DNA from: Vibrio marisflavi CECT 7928
GTDB lineage: Bacteria; Pseudomonadota; Gammaproteobacteria; Enterobacterales; Vibrionaceae
Direction: 5' to 3'
Assembly: GCF_921294215.1 (NCBI RefSeq)
Contig: NZ_CAKLDM010000002.1
Coordinates: 2,842,289-2,906,288, forward strand
Length of the DNA: 64,000 bases
In this document: positions 19,574-29,644 of the stretch, piece after piece
How positions within the stretch are numbered: position 1 is the first letter of the stretch
How the letters are laid out: the number at the start of each line of letters is the position of its first letter
The notes under the pieces: model-generated
Databases searched by the model: none
What the model saw: only the letters and a program-made list of their open reading frames with translations
What the model was told of the DNA's origin: nothing
Translations under genes and position numbers: made by a program

Positions 19574-19722
19574 GAAGTTATTCATACGCTGTTTGAATGA
19601 CTTCACTTCAACGCTCTTGTATAGCCTAAGAGTGTTGAACATAGCCAACTGACTTTACCCGCCTCTTCAACGGGTATTCGATATTTATATTTAGCCCGCT
19701 ACCCAATAGCGGGTCTTTTTTT
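19574..19722 (+). ncRNA. candidate small RNA with four hairpins
   Basis: No gene on the plus strand leads into the terminator here, yet four stems lie in series. They are GAAGTTATTCA/TGAATGACTTC (19574-19604), AACGCTCTT/AAGAGTGTT (19610-19636), ACCCG/CGGGT (19657-19675), and a CCCGCTA/TAGCGGG terminator followed by seven T (19695-19722). An A/U-rich stretch (19676-19693) that could bind Hfq precedes the terminator. The single-stranded stretch includes TAGCCAACTGAC, which resembles the core of Vibrio Qrr RNAs as I remember it. No sigma-54 promoter is visible. The 5' end is not defined. Confidence 0.55.
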
Positions 19723-20066
19723 GCCTGCTACTTTCTAATTTTCCCTTTTTCAAATTGCTCATATAAGCCAATAGCACCACTCTATTTTCGTTATTGCGCC
19801 ACGAATTGGCCGTCAGCACGAAGCTAAATAAACAGAATCAGTTATTAACAAAAATTTATATCCATATTTCAGTCTTAATGAGATATCTGTCACATGTGTG
19901 TCATATTACGTTAAATAGAATTCCTCCCAAGCATTTCAGGTCAACTTGATTATAAGTTGTTGATATAAAACAATAAAAAATACAAATAAGTCTGACTAAC
20001 CCATAGGGCTACGTAATGTGGTTCTTAGTGAAATAATTCGACTCTACCTTACTTGCAGGTGTCTAT

Positions 20067-21260
20067 ATGAATAACCGAAACCGAATTCAGCTTACATGGA
20101 TAAGCTTCTTGTCTTATGCCCTCGTTGGTGCGCTAGTTGCCGTAACGGGTATAGTGATGGAGCCTGTAGCAAACTTTTTCTCTATTCCTGTTTCAAGCAT
20201 GAGCAACACGTTTACATTCCTTAATGGAGGGATGTTAGTTGCGATTTTCCTCAATGCTTGGTTAATGGAAATCATTCCGCTCAAACGCCAGCTAAACTTT
20301 GGCTTTTTGCTGATGATTTTAATGATCATTGCATTAATGCTAACTCATAGCTTGATGGTGTTCTCGCTGTGCATGTTTGTATTAGGCGTGATGGGTGGTA
20401 TCACCATGTCGATTGGTACGTTCCTTATCACTCGTCTTTACGATGGTCGTCAGCGTGGTTCGAGGCTGCTGTTCACGGACTCATTCTTTAGTATGGCGAG
20501 CATGATATTGCCAGCTATCGCAGGTTACATGTTAGGTAAGCATGCACCGTGGTACTGGGTATATGCTGTGATTGGCCTCATTTATGTCGCGATCTTTGTT
20601 CTAACTTGGATTTCTGAGTTCCCGCAGCTAGGCAAGCAAGCTAACTCTACTGAGAAAACAAGCAGCGAAAAGTGGGGAGTAGGTGTTTATATCCTTGCGA
20701 TTGCAGCGCTTTGCTACATTCTTGGCCAGCTAGTCTTCATCTCTTGGGTGCCACAGTATGTGCAAAAAACGTTTGAAATGAGTGTTGAAGAAGCAGGCAC
20801 TATGGTTGCACGTTTCTGGATGTCATACATGATTGGTATGTGGGTGCTAACTCTAGTATTGCGTTTCGTCGACATGCACAAGCTCGTATTGGTGCTATCG
20901 CTGCTGGCTACCGTGTTTATGTACATGTTTAACACCGCGTCTGAAGTCGCTCACTTAGGTTACTGGATTATCGCTCTAGGGTTTGTTTCTAGCGCAATCT
21001 ACACCACAATTATTACTCTGGCTTCTCAACAAACCAAAGTGGCTTCTCCAAAGCTGGTCAACTTTGTTTTAACCTGCGGTACCACAGGCACGATGTTAAC
21101 TTTCGTAGTCTCAAGCCCGATTGTGAAATCGTCAGGCGTTCACGCTGCACTGATGACGGCAGATGCACTGTATGTCGTAGTCTTTGTTGCTTGCCTTGCT
21201 CTTGGCTTGTTTACAAAACATAAAGCAAACTCAAAACTTGAAGGCGAGCTTGCGCATTAA
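20067..21260 (+). CDS. tsgA: MFS transporter TsgA
   Basis: A 397-residue, 12-helix major facilitator protein that matches E. coli TsgA along its length. Shared segments include [51 protein letters not shown] and [13 protein letters not shown]. TsgA is an inner-membrane protein of poorly defined substrate. Followed by its own terminator at 21297-21324. Confidence 0.95.
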   Translation: MNNRNRIQLTWISFLSYALVGALVAVTGIVMEPVANFFSIPVSSMSNTFTFLNGGMLVAIFLNAWLMEIIPLKRQLNFGFLLMILMIIALMLTHSLMVFSLCMFVLGVMGGITMSIGTFLITRLYDGRQRGSRLLFTDSFFSMASMILPAIAGYMLGKHAPWYWVYAVIGLIYVAIFVLTWISEFPQLGKQANSTEKTSSEKWGVGVYILAIAALCYILGQLVFISWVPQYVQKTFEMSVEEAGTMVARFWMSYMIGMWVLTLVLRFVDMHKLVLVLSLLATVFMYMFNTASEVAHLGYWIIALGFVSSAIYTTIITLASQQTKVASPKLVNFVLTCGTTGTMLTFVVSSPIVKSSGVHAALMTADALYVVVFVACLALGLFTKHKANSKLEGELAH

Positions 21261-21296
21261 TCTGATTGCTGGAAGGTAAAACAGAAAATCCTACTT

Positions 21297-21324
21297 GAAG
21301 CTGCCACATTCTGGCAGCTTCTTT
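21297..21324 (+). terminator. terminator of tsgA
   Basis: The perfect 10-bp stem GAAGCTGCCA/TGGCAGCTTC with loop CATTC is followed by a short T-run. Confidence 0.85.
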
Positions 21325-21370
21325 CTATGAGCAAGCGGATAAGTCACCCCGAACACCTCTCGACAAGCAA

Positions 21371-21391
21371 CCTGATAATCATTATCATTCC
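21371..21391. promoter_or_regulatory. candidate Fur box
   Basis: TGATAATCATTATCATT (21373-21389) contains the Fur core GATAAT-C-ATTATC as a perfect inverted repeat and extends into the third hexamer (ATTATCATT). It lies ~90 bp upstream of the cytochrome b561 start, after the tsgA terminator, so it most likely controls that gene. Confidence 0.7.
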
Positions 21392-21478
21392 CACCTCTTT
21401 TATCTTGGCCTGATTGCATAATAAATGTGCTCCGAGCCCCTTTATTCTTCTTATTGAAACTAAATAACGACTTATCTT

Positions 21479-21997
21479 ATGCAGCGATATTCTAGACAAC
21501 AAATTACTTTCCACTGGCTAAGTTTATTCCTAATTGCAGTGACTTACGCAGTTATTGAATTGAAAGGCTTTATCCCAAAGTCGAACGCATGGCATAACGA
21601 CTTTAAGTTAATTCACTTCAATGCAGGTGTGTTGGTATTTGTTGTGATGGCTGTTCGTATCTATCTCTACAACAAACACGAATTGCCTAACATTAACCCG
21701 GAGCCACCTCAATGGCAGCAAACGCTTGCTTCATGGATGCACAAAATCCTCTATTTGTGCTTTTTCTCGTTGCCCGTTCTAGGCGTAGTGGGGATGATAA
21801 TTGGTGGTAAACAGTGGGATTTTCTTGGTATTCACATATCGGCGTTATCTAACCCAAATAAAGCCTTATATTCAGACATTAAGGTAGTTCACGAGTATAT
21901 CGCTAATGCAGGCTATTTTTTGATTGGTATTCATGCACTAGCTGCAATCTACCACCATCATATTGTCAAAGATGACACGCTTAAGAGAATGGTTTGA
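21479..21997 (+). CDS. cytochrome b561 family protein
   Basis: A 172-residue four-helix membrane cytochrome b of the CybB/YodB type. It begins RYSRQQITFHWLSLFLIAVTYA, where the H of FHW is a heme ligand. Further candidate ligands are in LIHFNAGVLVFVVMAVR, VVHEYIANAGYFLIGIHALA and IYHHH. The family oxidises quinol and can reduce superoxide in E. coli CybB. A Fur box upstream suggests induction during iron limitation. Confidence 0.9.
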   Translation: MQRYSRQQITFHWLSLFLIAVTYAVIELKGFIPKSNAWHNDFKLIHFNAGVLVFVVMAVRIYLYNKHELPNINPEPPQWQQTLASWMHKILYLCFFSLPVLGVVGMIIGGKQWDFLGIHISALSNPNKALYSDIKVVHEYIANAGYFLIGIHALAAIYHHHIVKDDTLKRMV

Positions 21998-22056
21998 TTA
22001 GGTTTGAATATATCTGCTTTACCATGAGACAGGTAAAGCAGATATAAATCAATAAC

Positions 22057-23439
22057 CTACCTCATTGTAACAAATTCTTCTGAGCCAGTAGGGTGGATTG
22101 CTACTACTGAATCGAAGTCTGCTTTTGTTGCGCCCATCTTCATTGCGACGCCAAAGCCTTGGATCATTTCATCAACAGCAAAACCGATACCGTGTAATCC
22201 AACCACTTTCTCGTCATCACCTGCGCAAATTAATTTCATTTTGCATGGCTGACGGTGTTGAGTTACAGCTGTGTACATCGCAGTAAAGCCAGACGAGTAA
22301 ACCTTCACATTCTCTTCGCCGAATTTTTCAATCGCTTCTGGTTCAGTTAGACCAATGGTGCCAATTGGTGGATGGCTGAATACCACTGTTGGGACTAAGT
22401 CGTAGTCCATTTTTGCTTCTGGTTTGTTATTGAACAAACGCTCGGACAGTTGACGACCAGCTTTTACAGCGACGGGTGTTAGCTCAATGCCGCCTTCCAT
22501 AATGTCACCAACACAGTAAATACCGTCTACGTTTGTTTGCTGGTACTCATCAACTTTGATATAGCCGCGATCATTCGTTTCAACGCCCGTAACATTCAAG
22601 TTAATTGCGTCTGTCGCTGGGTGACGGCCGATAGCCCAAATTAGGGCATCAACATTGTGGCTGTTGCCGTTTTCTAGGTGCAGCGTTAGGCTACCATCTG
22701 CTTCTTTTACCACTTCTTTTGGCACAGAATGGGTATGAAGGGTTGGGCCTTCGGCATTCATGACTTCGGTGAGTGTTTCGACGATTGTTGGATCGAAGCT
22801 ACGAAGTGGAGACTGCTTACGAACGAAAAGGTGTGTTTCACTGCCAAGTGCGTTGAGCACGCCAGCGATCTCTACAGCGATATAACCTGCTCCAATAACC
22901 GCAACACGTTTTGGTTGTTCTTCAAGGTCGAAGAAGCCATTGGAGTCGATACCGTATTCAGCGCCTGGTACATTTGGAATTGTAGGACGACCGCCAACGG
23001 CAATCAGGATATGATCAGCAGTGTAATGCTGGCCGTTTACTTCTACGGTTTTAGCATCAACAAACTTAGCAAAGCCTTTAATCACGTTGACTTTGTTGTT
23101 ACCTAGTACGCGATCGTAAGACTGGTGGATACGGCCGATATATGCTTGGCGACTTTCAACCAGCTTACTCCAGTCAAAGCCTTTAACATCTACATCGAAG
23201 CCATAGTCTGCAGCGTACAAATTCATTGCTTCAGCCACTTGAGCGCCATGCCACATCACTTTCTTTGGTACACAACCTACGTTTACGCAGGTTCCACCAA
23301 GATCTTGTGCTTCGATCAGGGCAACTTTTGCGCCGTACATTGCTGCTCGGTTTGCAGACGCAATACCGCCTGAGCCACCACCAATACATATATAATCAAA
23401 ATGCGTTGCCGTTGCTGTGTCCAAAATTACTGTCTCCAT
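22057..23439 (-). CDS. gor: glutathione-disulfide reductase
   Basis: A cytoplasmic FAD enzyme of 460 residues that reduces oxidised glutathione with NADPH. It shows the FAD-binding GGGSGG motif, the redox-active pair C51/C56 in [13 protein letters not shown], the NADPH-binding [11 protein letters not shown], and the C-terminal catalytic HPTGSEE. I chose the ATG at 23439; upstream in-frame codons would add 46 residues unlike the family. It lies 35 bp downstream of rlmJ, on the same strand, as in other gammaproteobacteria. Confidence 0.96.
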   Translation of the reverse strand: METVILDTATATHFDYICIGGGSGGIASANRAAMYGAKVALIEAQDLGGTCVNVGCVPKKVMWHGAQVAEAMNLYAADYGFDVDVKGFDWSKLVESRQAYIGRIHQSYDRVLGNNKVNVIKGFAKFVDAKTVEVNGQHYTADHILIAVGGRPTIPNVPGAEYGIDSNGFFDLEEQPKRVAVIGAGYIAVEIAGVLNALGSETHLFVRKQSPLRSFDPTIVETLTEVMNAEGPTLHTHSVPKEVVKEADGSLTLHLENGNSHNVDALIWAIGRHPATDAINLNVTGVETNDRGYIKVDEYQQTNVDGIYCVGDIMEGGIELTPVAVKAGRQLSERLFNNKPEAKMDYDLVPTVVFSHPPIGTIGLTEPEAIEKFGEENVKVYSSGFTAMYTAVTQHRQPCKMKLICAGDDEKVVGLHGIGFAVDEMIQGFGVAMKMGATKADFDSVVAIHPTGSEEFVTMR

Positions 23440-23474
23440 AATCGTTGTTGTACTTATAGTTAGATTGGGGCGAA

Positions 23475-24314
23475 TTACTCTGGTACAACCCAGTCTAATG
23501 TGTAATGCCCAGTCGCAGGCGCTATTGTGCTTTTCAGAAATGGTAGCAGTGTTTTCATCTGCTGCTCCAGCTTCCATGGAGGGTTAATCACAATCATACC
23601 GGATGCGGTCATACCACGCTCGTTGGTGTCGGGTGTCACGCCCAGTTCAATTTGTAGGATTTTGCGAATACCAAGCCCTTTTATTGACTCAATCATATCG
23701 TCAATATCGCAGCGATTCACCACAGGATACCAAATAGCATAAATCCCAGTTGCCCAGCGTTTATGGGCCTGATAGATGGCTTGTACCACATCGCGATATT
23801 CTTTTGCTAACTCGTAAGGTGGATCAATGAGCACTAAACCACGTCGCTCTTTTGGTGGTAGGCTTGCCTTCAAACGCTGGAACCCATCCTCTTTGAATAT
23901 TGAGACTTGTCTATCGCGATGGAACTCCTGCTGTAACAGAGGGTAGTCGCTTGGGTGCAATTCGGTTAGCACCATACGGTCTTGCTTGCGAAGGTGAGCG
24001 CGCGCGACTCTTGGCGAGCCTGGGTAATATTGCAGATCTTCACCTTCATTCAAATTCTTGATTGCATCAAGATAACTTTCTATTTCCTGAGGTGTGTCAG
24101 CAGCATCCCACAAACGGCCAATACCAAGCTTATATTCACCTGTTTTTTCTGACCACTCATGAGTGAGGTCATAGCGGCCAACGCCAGAATGAGTGTCGTG
24201 ATATACAAAAGGTTTGTCTTTTTGCTGCAACGAAGAAAGAATCAAGCTTTGTACAATGTGCTTGATTACATCAGCGTGGTTGCCTGCGTGAAAACTGTGT
24301 CGATAGCTCAGCAA
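23475..24314 (-). CDS. rlmJ: 23S rRNA (adenine-2030-N6) methyltransferase
   Basis: A 279-residue enzyme that N6-methylates A2030 of 23S rRNA, using SAM. It begins with the characteristic [20 protein letters not shown]. The catalytic motif IV DPPYE is in [16 protein letters not shown]. The target-modifying fold is typical of class I methyltransferases. It is upstream of gor on the same strand, and near prlC as in E. coli. Confidence 0.96.
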   Translation of the reverse strand: MLSYRHSFHAGNHADVIKHIVQSLILSSLQQKDKPFVYHDTHSGVGRYDLTHEWSEKTGEYKLGIGRLWDAADTPQEIESYLDAIKNLNEGEDLQYYPGSPRVARAHLRKQDRMVLTELHPSDYPLLQQEFHRDRQVSIFKEDGFQRLKASLPPKERRGLVLIDPPYELAKEYRDVVQAIYQAHKRWATGIYAIWYPVVNRCDIDDMIESIKGLGIRKILQIELGVTPDTNERGMTASGMIVINPPWKLEQQMKTLLPFLKSTIAPATGHYTLDWVVPE

Positions 24315-24604
24315 TGTTATCTCTCATAACGCTAGCGTTAGCGTGTACTGGTGGAATTGCAGGCATTATATACCCAAACGACTTATCACCAAACTAACGG
24401 TGTTATCGTCGCCACATTTATCAATGAAGTGAAAGAAAAGAGAGTGCGCATAGAGTAGGGGTTACCGCTAGAAATCGCTAATTACTTCACACACCTCCCA
24501 GAATTAAGAGTGTTTTTGCAACTACTTTGAAATGTACATCCGAGGTGATGTAGATTGGAGCTATGTAGTGATAAGGATTTAATCTACAAGGATTTTGTGG
24601 AACT

Positions 24605-25111
24605 ATGGCTCGCTTTATTTTTATATTGTGTTTCATTTCATTTGTTTCTCCTTCTTTTGCCTTTGCAAGCCAAATAAATCGATTTGAAATCAAATATCTT
24701 TCTTATGTCTATCATGCATATGATCCTGATTATGATGGAACTGAGCACTTTGGGAATCAATTTTTCTCTATCGGATATGACTTAACGCCAAGGCATAATT
24801 TCTTGGTCGGAACCTTTAAAAACAGTCAGGATAATCGCTGTTTCGCCACTGGGTTAGATTATGTATGGGCTAACTTCAATAACGGCTGGAGATTCAAGGG
24901 AAGTTACTTATATGCAGGAGAGTTCTTCTTTGATGATTTTTCATCGTGTGGTGATGAGGGGGTATATTCTAAAGTCAAAAAAGTCACCGGGGTTGGGTTT
25001 GCTCCTTATATAAATCACTATTTTGAATATTCTTTTTCCCATAGTACAGCAATTGCATTTGGTGTTCTTCTGCCTGGTATCGTCGTAATTAACTTCAGTA
25101 CAAAATTTTGA
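24605..25111 (+). CDS. small exported beta-barrel-like protein, unknown function
   Basis: A 168-residue protein with a signal peptide (MARFIFILCFISFVSPSFAFA). Alternating beta-strand segments follow (FFSIGYDLTPRHNFLVGTF, CFATGLDYVWANFNNGW), and it ends in STKF with a C-terminal Phe, as in outer-membrane barrels. Two cysteines (in NRCFATG and SSCGDEG) may pair. The shape recalls PagP-like 8-strand barrels, but I see no diagnostic catalytic motif. It interrupts the usual rlmJ-prlC neighbourhood and reads rightward. Confidence 0.65.
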   Translation: MARFIFILCFISFVSPSFAFASQINRFEIKYLSYVYHAYDPDYDGTEHFGNQFFSIGYDLTPRHNFLVGTFKNSQDNRCFATGLDYVWANFNNGWRFKGSYLYAGEFFFDDFSSCGDEGVYSKVKKVTGVGFAPYINHYFEYSFSHSTAIAFGVLLPGIVVINFSTKF

Positions 25112-25304
25112 AGGCTTAGCTTGCGTTGTCTCTAAGCATTCTATGTATGAAGCAAAAACCCATAGCCCGGCTTTGCCACCATACGAGATCAACCACAGTT
25201 ATTTATTGTAAGTCCTAGGGTGGGATTGAAATTGAGCTAAGTTACCTATATTAACTAGTTATATTCAATTTTCTCCCGCTTGTACCAGCTAGAAGGAACG
25301 CTTT

Positions 25305-27347
25305 ATGTCGAACCCGCTTCTTGATTTCACCGATCTGCCTCCTTTTTCGGAAATTAAACCTGAACACGTTAAACCTGCCGTTGAATCAGCAATTGCAGAC
25401 TGTCGAGCTAAGATCGAACAAGCTTTACAAGACAACTCGAATCCAACTTGGGATAACTTAGTTGCGCCAATCGAAGAGGTGGACGATACGCTGAGCCGTC
25501 TATGGTCACCAGTGAGCCACATGAATTCGGTAGTGAATAGTGATGAGCTGCGTGAAGCATACGAAAGCTGCCTGCCTTTACTTTCTGAATATGGTACTTG
25601 GGTTGGGCAACATAAAGGCCTGTTTGAAGCCTATAAGGCCATCAAAGCAAGCGAAGATTTTGCAACACTAAGCCAAGCTCAAAAGAAAGCCATCACAGAC
25701 TCACTTCGAGACTTCGAGCTTTCTGGTATTGGCTTGCCAGCCGATGAACAGCATCGCTATGGTGAGATCAGCAAACGTATGTCTGAGCTTGGCTCCCAGT
25801 TTTCTAATAACGTGCTCGATGCCACTATGGGATGGAGCAAACATGTAACTGACAAGTCTCAACTGGAAGGCATGCCTGAATCAGCCCTAGATGCTGCAAA
25901 AGCGGCAGCCGAAGCAAAAGAGCTAGATGGTTACTTGCTGACATTAGACATTCCATCTTATTTGCCAGTAATGACATATTGCGATAATCAAGAGCTACGT
26001 AAGGAGCTTTATGAAGCCTATGTTACTCGCGCTTCAGATCGCGGCCCAACAGCGGGCAAGTGGGACAATACAGAAATCATTGCAGAGCAGCTGAAGCTTC
26101 GTCATGAAATTGCTCGTATGCTTGGTTTTACTTCTTACAGTGAAAAGTCACTGGCAACCAAAATGGCTGAGAACCCTTCTCAAGTGATGTCATTTTTAAA
26201 TGACTTGGCAGTGAAGGCTAAGCCCCAGGGTGAAAGAGAAGTAGAGCAGCTGCGTCAGTTTGCTAGTAGCGAGTTTGGCGTCGATACATTGGAGCTGTGG
26301 GATATTGCCTACTACAGCGAAAAACAGAAGCAGCACTTGTTTCAAATTTCAGATGAAGAACTGCGCCCTTATTTCCCAGAAGATAAGGTGGTGAAAGGGC
26401 TGTTTGAGGTAGTGAATCGTGTCTTTGGTATGACGGTGACTGAGCGCAACGGCATTGATACTTGGCATGAGTCAGTGCGCTTTTTCGACATTACCGACAG
26501 CAGCGGTGAGCATCGTGGCAGTTTTTATCTAGATCTGTATGCTCGCGAGCATAAGCGTGGTGGCGCTTGGATGGACGATTGTCGTGGTCGTAGGACAACA
26601 TTGGATGGCTCGTTGCAAACACCAGTGGCTTACTTAACCTGTAACTTCAATAAGCCAGTAGGTGACAAACCAGCACTGTTCACACACAACGAAGTAGTGA
26701 CGTTATTCCACGAGTTCGGTCATGGAATCCATCATATGCTAACCCAGATCGAAACTGGCGCCGTAGCTGGTATTAATGGTGTTCCTTGGGATGCGGTTGA
26801 ATTGCCAAGCCAATTCCTAGAGAACTGGTGCTGGGAAGAAGAGGCCCTATCGTTCATTTCTGGCCACTATGAAACGGGTGAACCATTGCCTAAAGAAATG
26901 CTCGATAAAATGCTAGCAGCGAAAAACTTCCAGTCGGCGATGTTTATTCTGCGTCAGCTAGAGTTTGGCTTATTTGATTTCACGCTGCACACAGAATTCG
27001 ACCCAGAAGTAGGGCCAAAAGTACTGGAAACATTGGCAGAGGTGAAATCGAAAGTTGCGGTATTACCAAGCTTGGAGTGGAACCGTTTCTCACACAGCTT
27101 CAGCCATATTTTTGCGGGCGGTTATAGCGCAGGCTATTACAGCTACTTATGGGCAGAAGTGCTCTCTTCAGATGCGTATTCTAAGTTTGAAGAAGAAGGT
27201 ATCTTCAACAAAGAAACCGGTAAGAGCTTCTTAAATAACATCTTGGAAATGGGTGGTAGTGAAGAGCCAATGGAGTTGTTTAAACGCTTTAGAGGCCGCG
27301 AGCCACAAATCGATGCTTTGTTAAGACACTCAGGCATCAGCGCATAA
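25305..27347 (+). CDS. prlC: oligopeptidase A
   Basis: A 680-residue cytoplasmic zinc metallopeptidase of family M3, which degrades short peptides including signal-peptide fragments. The zinc motif HEFGH is at 469-473 (FHEFGHGIHHML), the same position as in E. coli. The third ligand lies about 25 residues later in ELPSQFLENW. The length matches E. coli OpdA. Shine-Dalgarno AAGGAA precedes the ATG. It is monocistronic with a strong terminator. Confidence 0.97.
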   Translation: MSNPLLDFTDLPPFSEIKPEHVKPAVESAIADCRAKIEQALQDNSNPTWDNLVAPIEEVDDTLSRLWSPVSHMNSVVNSDELREAYESCLPLLSEYGTWVGQHKGLFEAYKAIKASEDFATLSQAQKKAITDSLRDFELSGIGLPADEQHRYGEISKRMSELGSQFSNNVLDATMGWSKHVTDKSQLEGMPESALDAAKAAAEAKELDGYLLTLDIPSYLPVMTYCDNQELRKELYEAYVTRASDRGPTAGKWDNTEIIAEQLKLRHEIARMLGFTSYSEKSLATKMAENPSQVMSFLNDLAVKAKPQGEREVEQLRQFASSEFGVDTLELWDIAYYSEKQKQHLFQISDEELRPYFPEDKVVKGLFEVVNRVFGMTVTERNGIDTWHESVRFFDITDSSGEHRGSFYLDLYAREHKRGGAWMDDCRGRRTTLDGSLQTPVAYLTCNFNKPVGDKPALFTHNEVVTLFHEFGHGIHHMLTQIETGAVAGINGVPWDAVELPSQFLENWCWEEEALSFISGHYETGEPLPKEMLDKMLAAKNFQSAMFILRQLEFGLFDFTLHTEFDPEVGPKVLETLAEVKSKVAVLPSLEWNRFSHSFSHIFAGGYSAGYYSYLWAEVLSSDAYSKFEEEGIFNKETGKSFLNNILEMGGSEEPMELFKRFRGREPQIDALLRHSGISA

Positions 27348-27387
27348 AGTTATTTAGGTTAAGCGTAAAGTTATTAGACGAAATAGA

Positions 27388-27421
27388 ACGGGGCTTCCAA
27401 AGTTGGAAGCCCCGTTTTTTT
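27388..27421 (+). terminator. terminator of prlC
   Basis: The stem ACGGGGCTTCCAA/TTGGAAGCCCCGT is followed by a run of seven to eight T. The long GC-rich stem may also hinder readthrough from the leftward DoxX gene. Confidence 0.93.
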
Positions 27422-27462
27422 ATTCTGTACGGTTACTTGTGCTCTATGGTTATGTATGAAGA

Positions 27463-27927
27463 TTAATCTTTATCGCCAGCCAGCTTTTGTTTAACAAATT
27501 TATCGACGGATAGTGGGCCAGGGCCCCACACAATAACGATTAAGATCATTAGCCCCCATAGCTGATGATCGAAGAAGCCTTGCTCCCATAATAATGGGTA
27601 GGACACTACGGCGATGATGTTGAAAACAAACAGTACCAAAGCCATGGGCCTAGTGAGTATGCCAAACAACAAAAATACAGGCAGAATAAGCTCTGCGGCA
27701 GTACCAAAATACGCGGCTAGCTCCCAATGTAGGATGGGAACTTGATATTCCAATTCAAACAAATATAGGGTGCTATCCCAGTTTTGAATTTTGATCAGGC
27801 CCGAAGTGAAAAATACCTCTGCGACCCAAAAACGAAGGAATAGTAAGAAAACGGGCACAAAGTAGTATTGAGTTCTTTCAACAATGCAGTCATAGAAGTG
27901 AATCGTATTTTTGATTGAATTAGACAT
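27463..27927 (-). CDS. DoxX family membrane protein of the bufferin operon
   Basis: A 154-residue inner-membrane protein of the DoxX family with four hydrophobic helices (for instance FVPVFLLFLRFWVAEVFF, AAELILPVFLLFGILTRPM, FVFNIIAVVSYPLLWEQG). It starts 13 bp after the stop of the DUF2063 gene and is last in the four-gene operon with the DUF692 enzyme and its precursor peptide. DoxX proteins often accompany DUF692/DUF2063 pairs and may supply a quinone-linked redox function; that role is inference. Confidence 0.9.
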   Translation of the reverse strand: MSNSIKNTIHFYDCIVERTQYYFVPVFLLFLRFWVAEVFFTSGLIKIQNWDSTLYLFELEYQVPILHWELAAYFGTAAELILPVFLLFGILTRPMALVLFVFNIIAVVSYPLLWEQGFFDHQLWGLMILIVIVWGPGPLSVDKFVKQKLAGDKD

Positions 27928-27940
27928 ACAACCATCCTTA

Positions 27941-28705
27941 TCAAGTAGCGACTAAAGTAAAGCCTTCAACTAGGTTTAGCTCAATCAATGACTGCAGTTG
28001 GCTCAATAAATGAGGCTCGATTTCAGATAGGCTTTTTCTATAGTGTAGTTGATCTAATAGCTCTATTTGCTCTTTCGCTACTGGGCTGCACCAAGCTGCG
28101 CCATTAGGCAGTGTCTTTATCACTCCCCATTCAGGTTGATTGATGTCTAGGCTTTCAAAATCGCCACTTTTTATTGCCTGCTGTAAAGAGAACACAGCAG
28201 ATTTAGATTTAAACGCAACGACATCTGCAAATGGAACCAATAATAGGTTGCCTTGCTGGGCCTCTTCTACCTCACTAAGTTGGGCTAGCGGCATTAAGGT
28301 CGGTTGTTCTTCTGCTCGCCCATAACGTTGGTTAGACAGGTCTATTTGCCACTCAAATTGAGCAACGTCGGCCAAGTAGGGTGCTGAGTTGATAACATTG
28401 GGGAACTGTTGGAAAACATCCGCAAAGCCATCGCCATAGTAAGTAACATCGCCGTGTTCAAGAGGGTGTGTCAGAACGTATTGCCTAGCCAGTTGCGTAA
28501 AGCATTCTTCACCGACCAGCTCATACACCATTGGGTAGGTAGCTTGCAGCACTTCGCTGAGGCTAATTACAAAGTTATTGCGATAAATCTGCATGCGCTC
28601 TTCCGCGCTAAATTCATCATCGACGATATCACACTCGTTACCGTTGGCCTGATAATGCAACGCCTGAGCAAAGCGTGTTTGTAGTTCAGAAAGTGAAAGG
28701 CTCAT
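27941..28705 (-). CDS. bufC: DUF2063 protein, BufC/HvfC-type partner of the MNIO enzyme
   Basis: A 254-residue protein. The N-terminal ~95 residues match the DUF2063 'putative DNA-binding' domain (LQTRFAQALHY, then AEERMQIYRNNFVISLSEVL and ATYPMVYELVGEECF). The C-terminal half is the usual second module. In bufferin clusters BufC cooperates with the DUF692 enzyme BufB, probably by recruiting the precursor peptide rather than binding DNA. The start codon shares one base with the stop codon of bufB (TAATG), so translation is coupled. Confidence 0.87.
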   Translation of the reverse strand: MSLSLSELQTRFAQALHYQANGNECDIVDDEFSAEERMQIYRNNFVISLSEVLQATYPMVYELVGEECFTQLARQYVLTHPLEHGDVTYYGDGFADVFQQFPNVINSAPYLADVAQFEWQIDLSNQRYGRAEEQPTLMPLAQLSEVEEAQQGNLLLVPFADVVAFKSKSAVFSLQQAIKSGDFESLDINQPEWGVIKTLPNGAAWCSPVAKEQIELLDQLHYRKSLSEIEPHLLSQLQSLIELNLVEGFTLVAT

Positions 28706-29571
28706 TATGCTTGCCTCTGCTGGTTACTTGTCTGTTTGTCTAGCTGATAAAGTTTTTCACTGGCAAGCTGCGCCTCATGCATAAGCACACTGATATGGGG
28801 AATATCTAAATCCCACTCAATGAGAGTATGTGTTGCACCATGCTTTGAGATCCATTTGTGATAGAGTTGCCACACTTCATCGCATACTGGACGGCTATGG
28901 GTATCAATCCAAATTTCTCCTTGTTCAAGCTGTTTTATCGTAAACCCTGCCAAGTGAATTTCATCAACAGCATTGTGAGGAATGGATTCAATATAGGTTT
29001 GTGGGTCAAACTTATGATTGAAAGCAGAAACATAGACATTGTTAAAGTCGAGTAGCAATCGGCATTCTGTGCGAGCTTGTACCTCAGTAAGAAATTCCCA
29101 CTCCGGAATAGTGGAATGTTTAAAGGCGAGGTAACTAGAAGGGTTTTCAATCAACATCGGCCGTTGAATGCTCTCCTGCACCTCTAAAACATTCCGGCAA
29201 AAACAGTCTAGTGCTTCTTCTGTGTAAGGAAGCGGTAACAAGTCATTAAAGTAGTGTCCGCCGGTTTGACTCCAACTTAAATGATCCGACACAAATATGG
29301 GCTGCACTTCCGAAATGAGTGCATTCAACTGTTTTAAATGTTCAGGGTTCACTCTCTCTGCACTACCAAGTGACAAACCAATGCCATGACAACTAATTGG
29401 ATATTTAGTGAGTAACTTTCGAAGCGAATGACGCATTGCAGAATTGGGCTGAAAGTAGTTTTCGCTATGGATTTCGAGCCACTGTATAGGTGTATCTTCA
29501 GATATGAAGTGCTCTAGGTGTGGCGTTCTTAGCCCGACGCCAACTTTTTCGTGAAAAGATGTGGGTACCAC
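28705..29571 (-). CDS. bufB: DUF692/MNIO enzyme, BufB/HvfB-type peptide-modifying oxidase
   Basis: A 288-residue TIM-barrel multinuclear non-heme iron oxidase. Metal ligands are visible in sequence order: SCHGIGLSLGS, VSDHLSW, IENPSSYLAF, LLDFNNVYVSAFNH, DEIHLAGF, DTHSRPV and IEWDLDIPH. Family members modify cysteines of a RiPP precursor, giving copper-binding thiooxazole or oxazolone products. It begins with GTG, preceded by AAGGAAG. It lies 73 bp downstream of the precursor gene and is coupled to bufC. Confidence 0.92.
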   Translation of the reverse strand: MVPTSFHEKVGVGLRTPHLEHFISEDTPIQWLEIHSENYFQPNSAMRHSLRKLLTKYPISCHGIGLSLGSAERVNPEHLKQLNALISEVQPIFVSDHLSWSQTGGHYFNDLLPLPYTEEALDCFCRNVLEVQESIQRPMLIENPSSYLAFKHSTIPEWEFLTEVQARTECRLLLDFNNVYVSAFNHKFDPQTYIESIPHNAVDEIHLAGFTIKQLEQGEIWIDTHSRPVCDEVWQLYHKWISKHGATHTLIEWDLDIPHISVLMHEAQLASEKLYQLDKQTSNQQRQA

Positions 29572-29644
29572 GTTTACTTCCTTTTCTAAGAGGCCTCAAA
29601 GTGTGCTGGTTGAGAACAACACACGTTGAGACTGGGTTAGATGC

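Noticed and set aside
19412..19648. A 78-codon minus-strand open frame upstream of the HTH regulator
   Set aside because: It has no ribosome site and a composition typical of chance frames, and it lies over the hairpins of the small-RNA candidate and the regulator's promoter region.
19574..19722. A bona fide Qrr RNA
   Set aside because: Only about 12 nt of the core are shared, the GTTGTTAGTG part is absent, and no TGGCAC-N5-TTGCA sigma-54 promoter is upstream.
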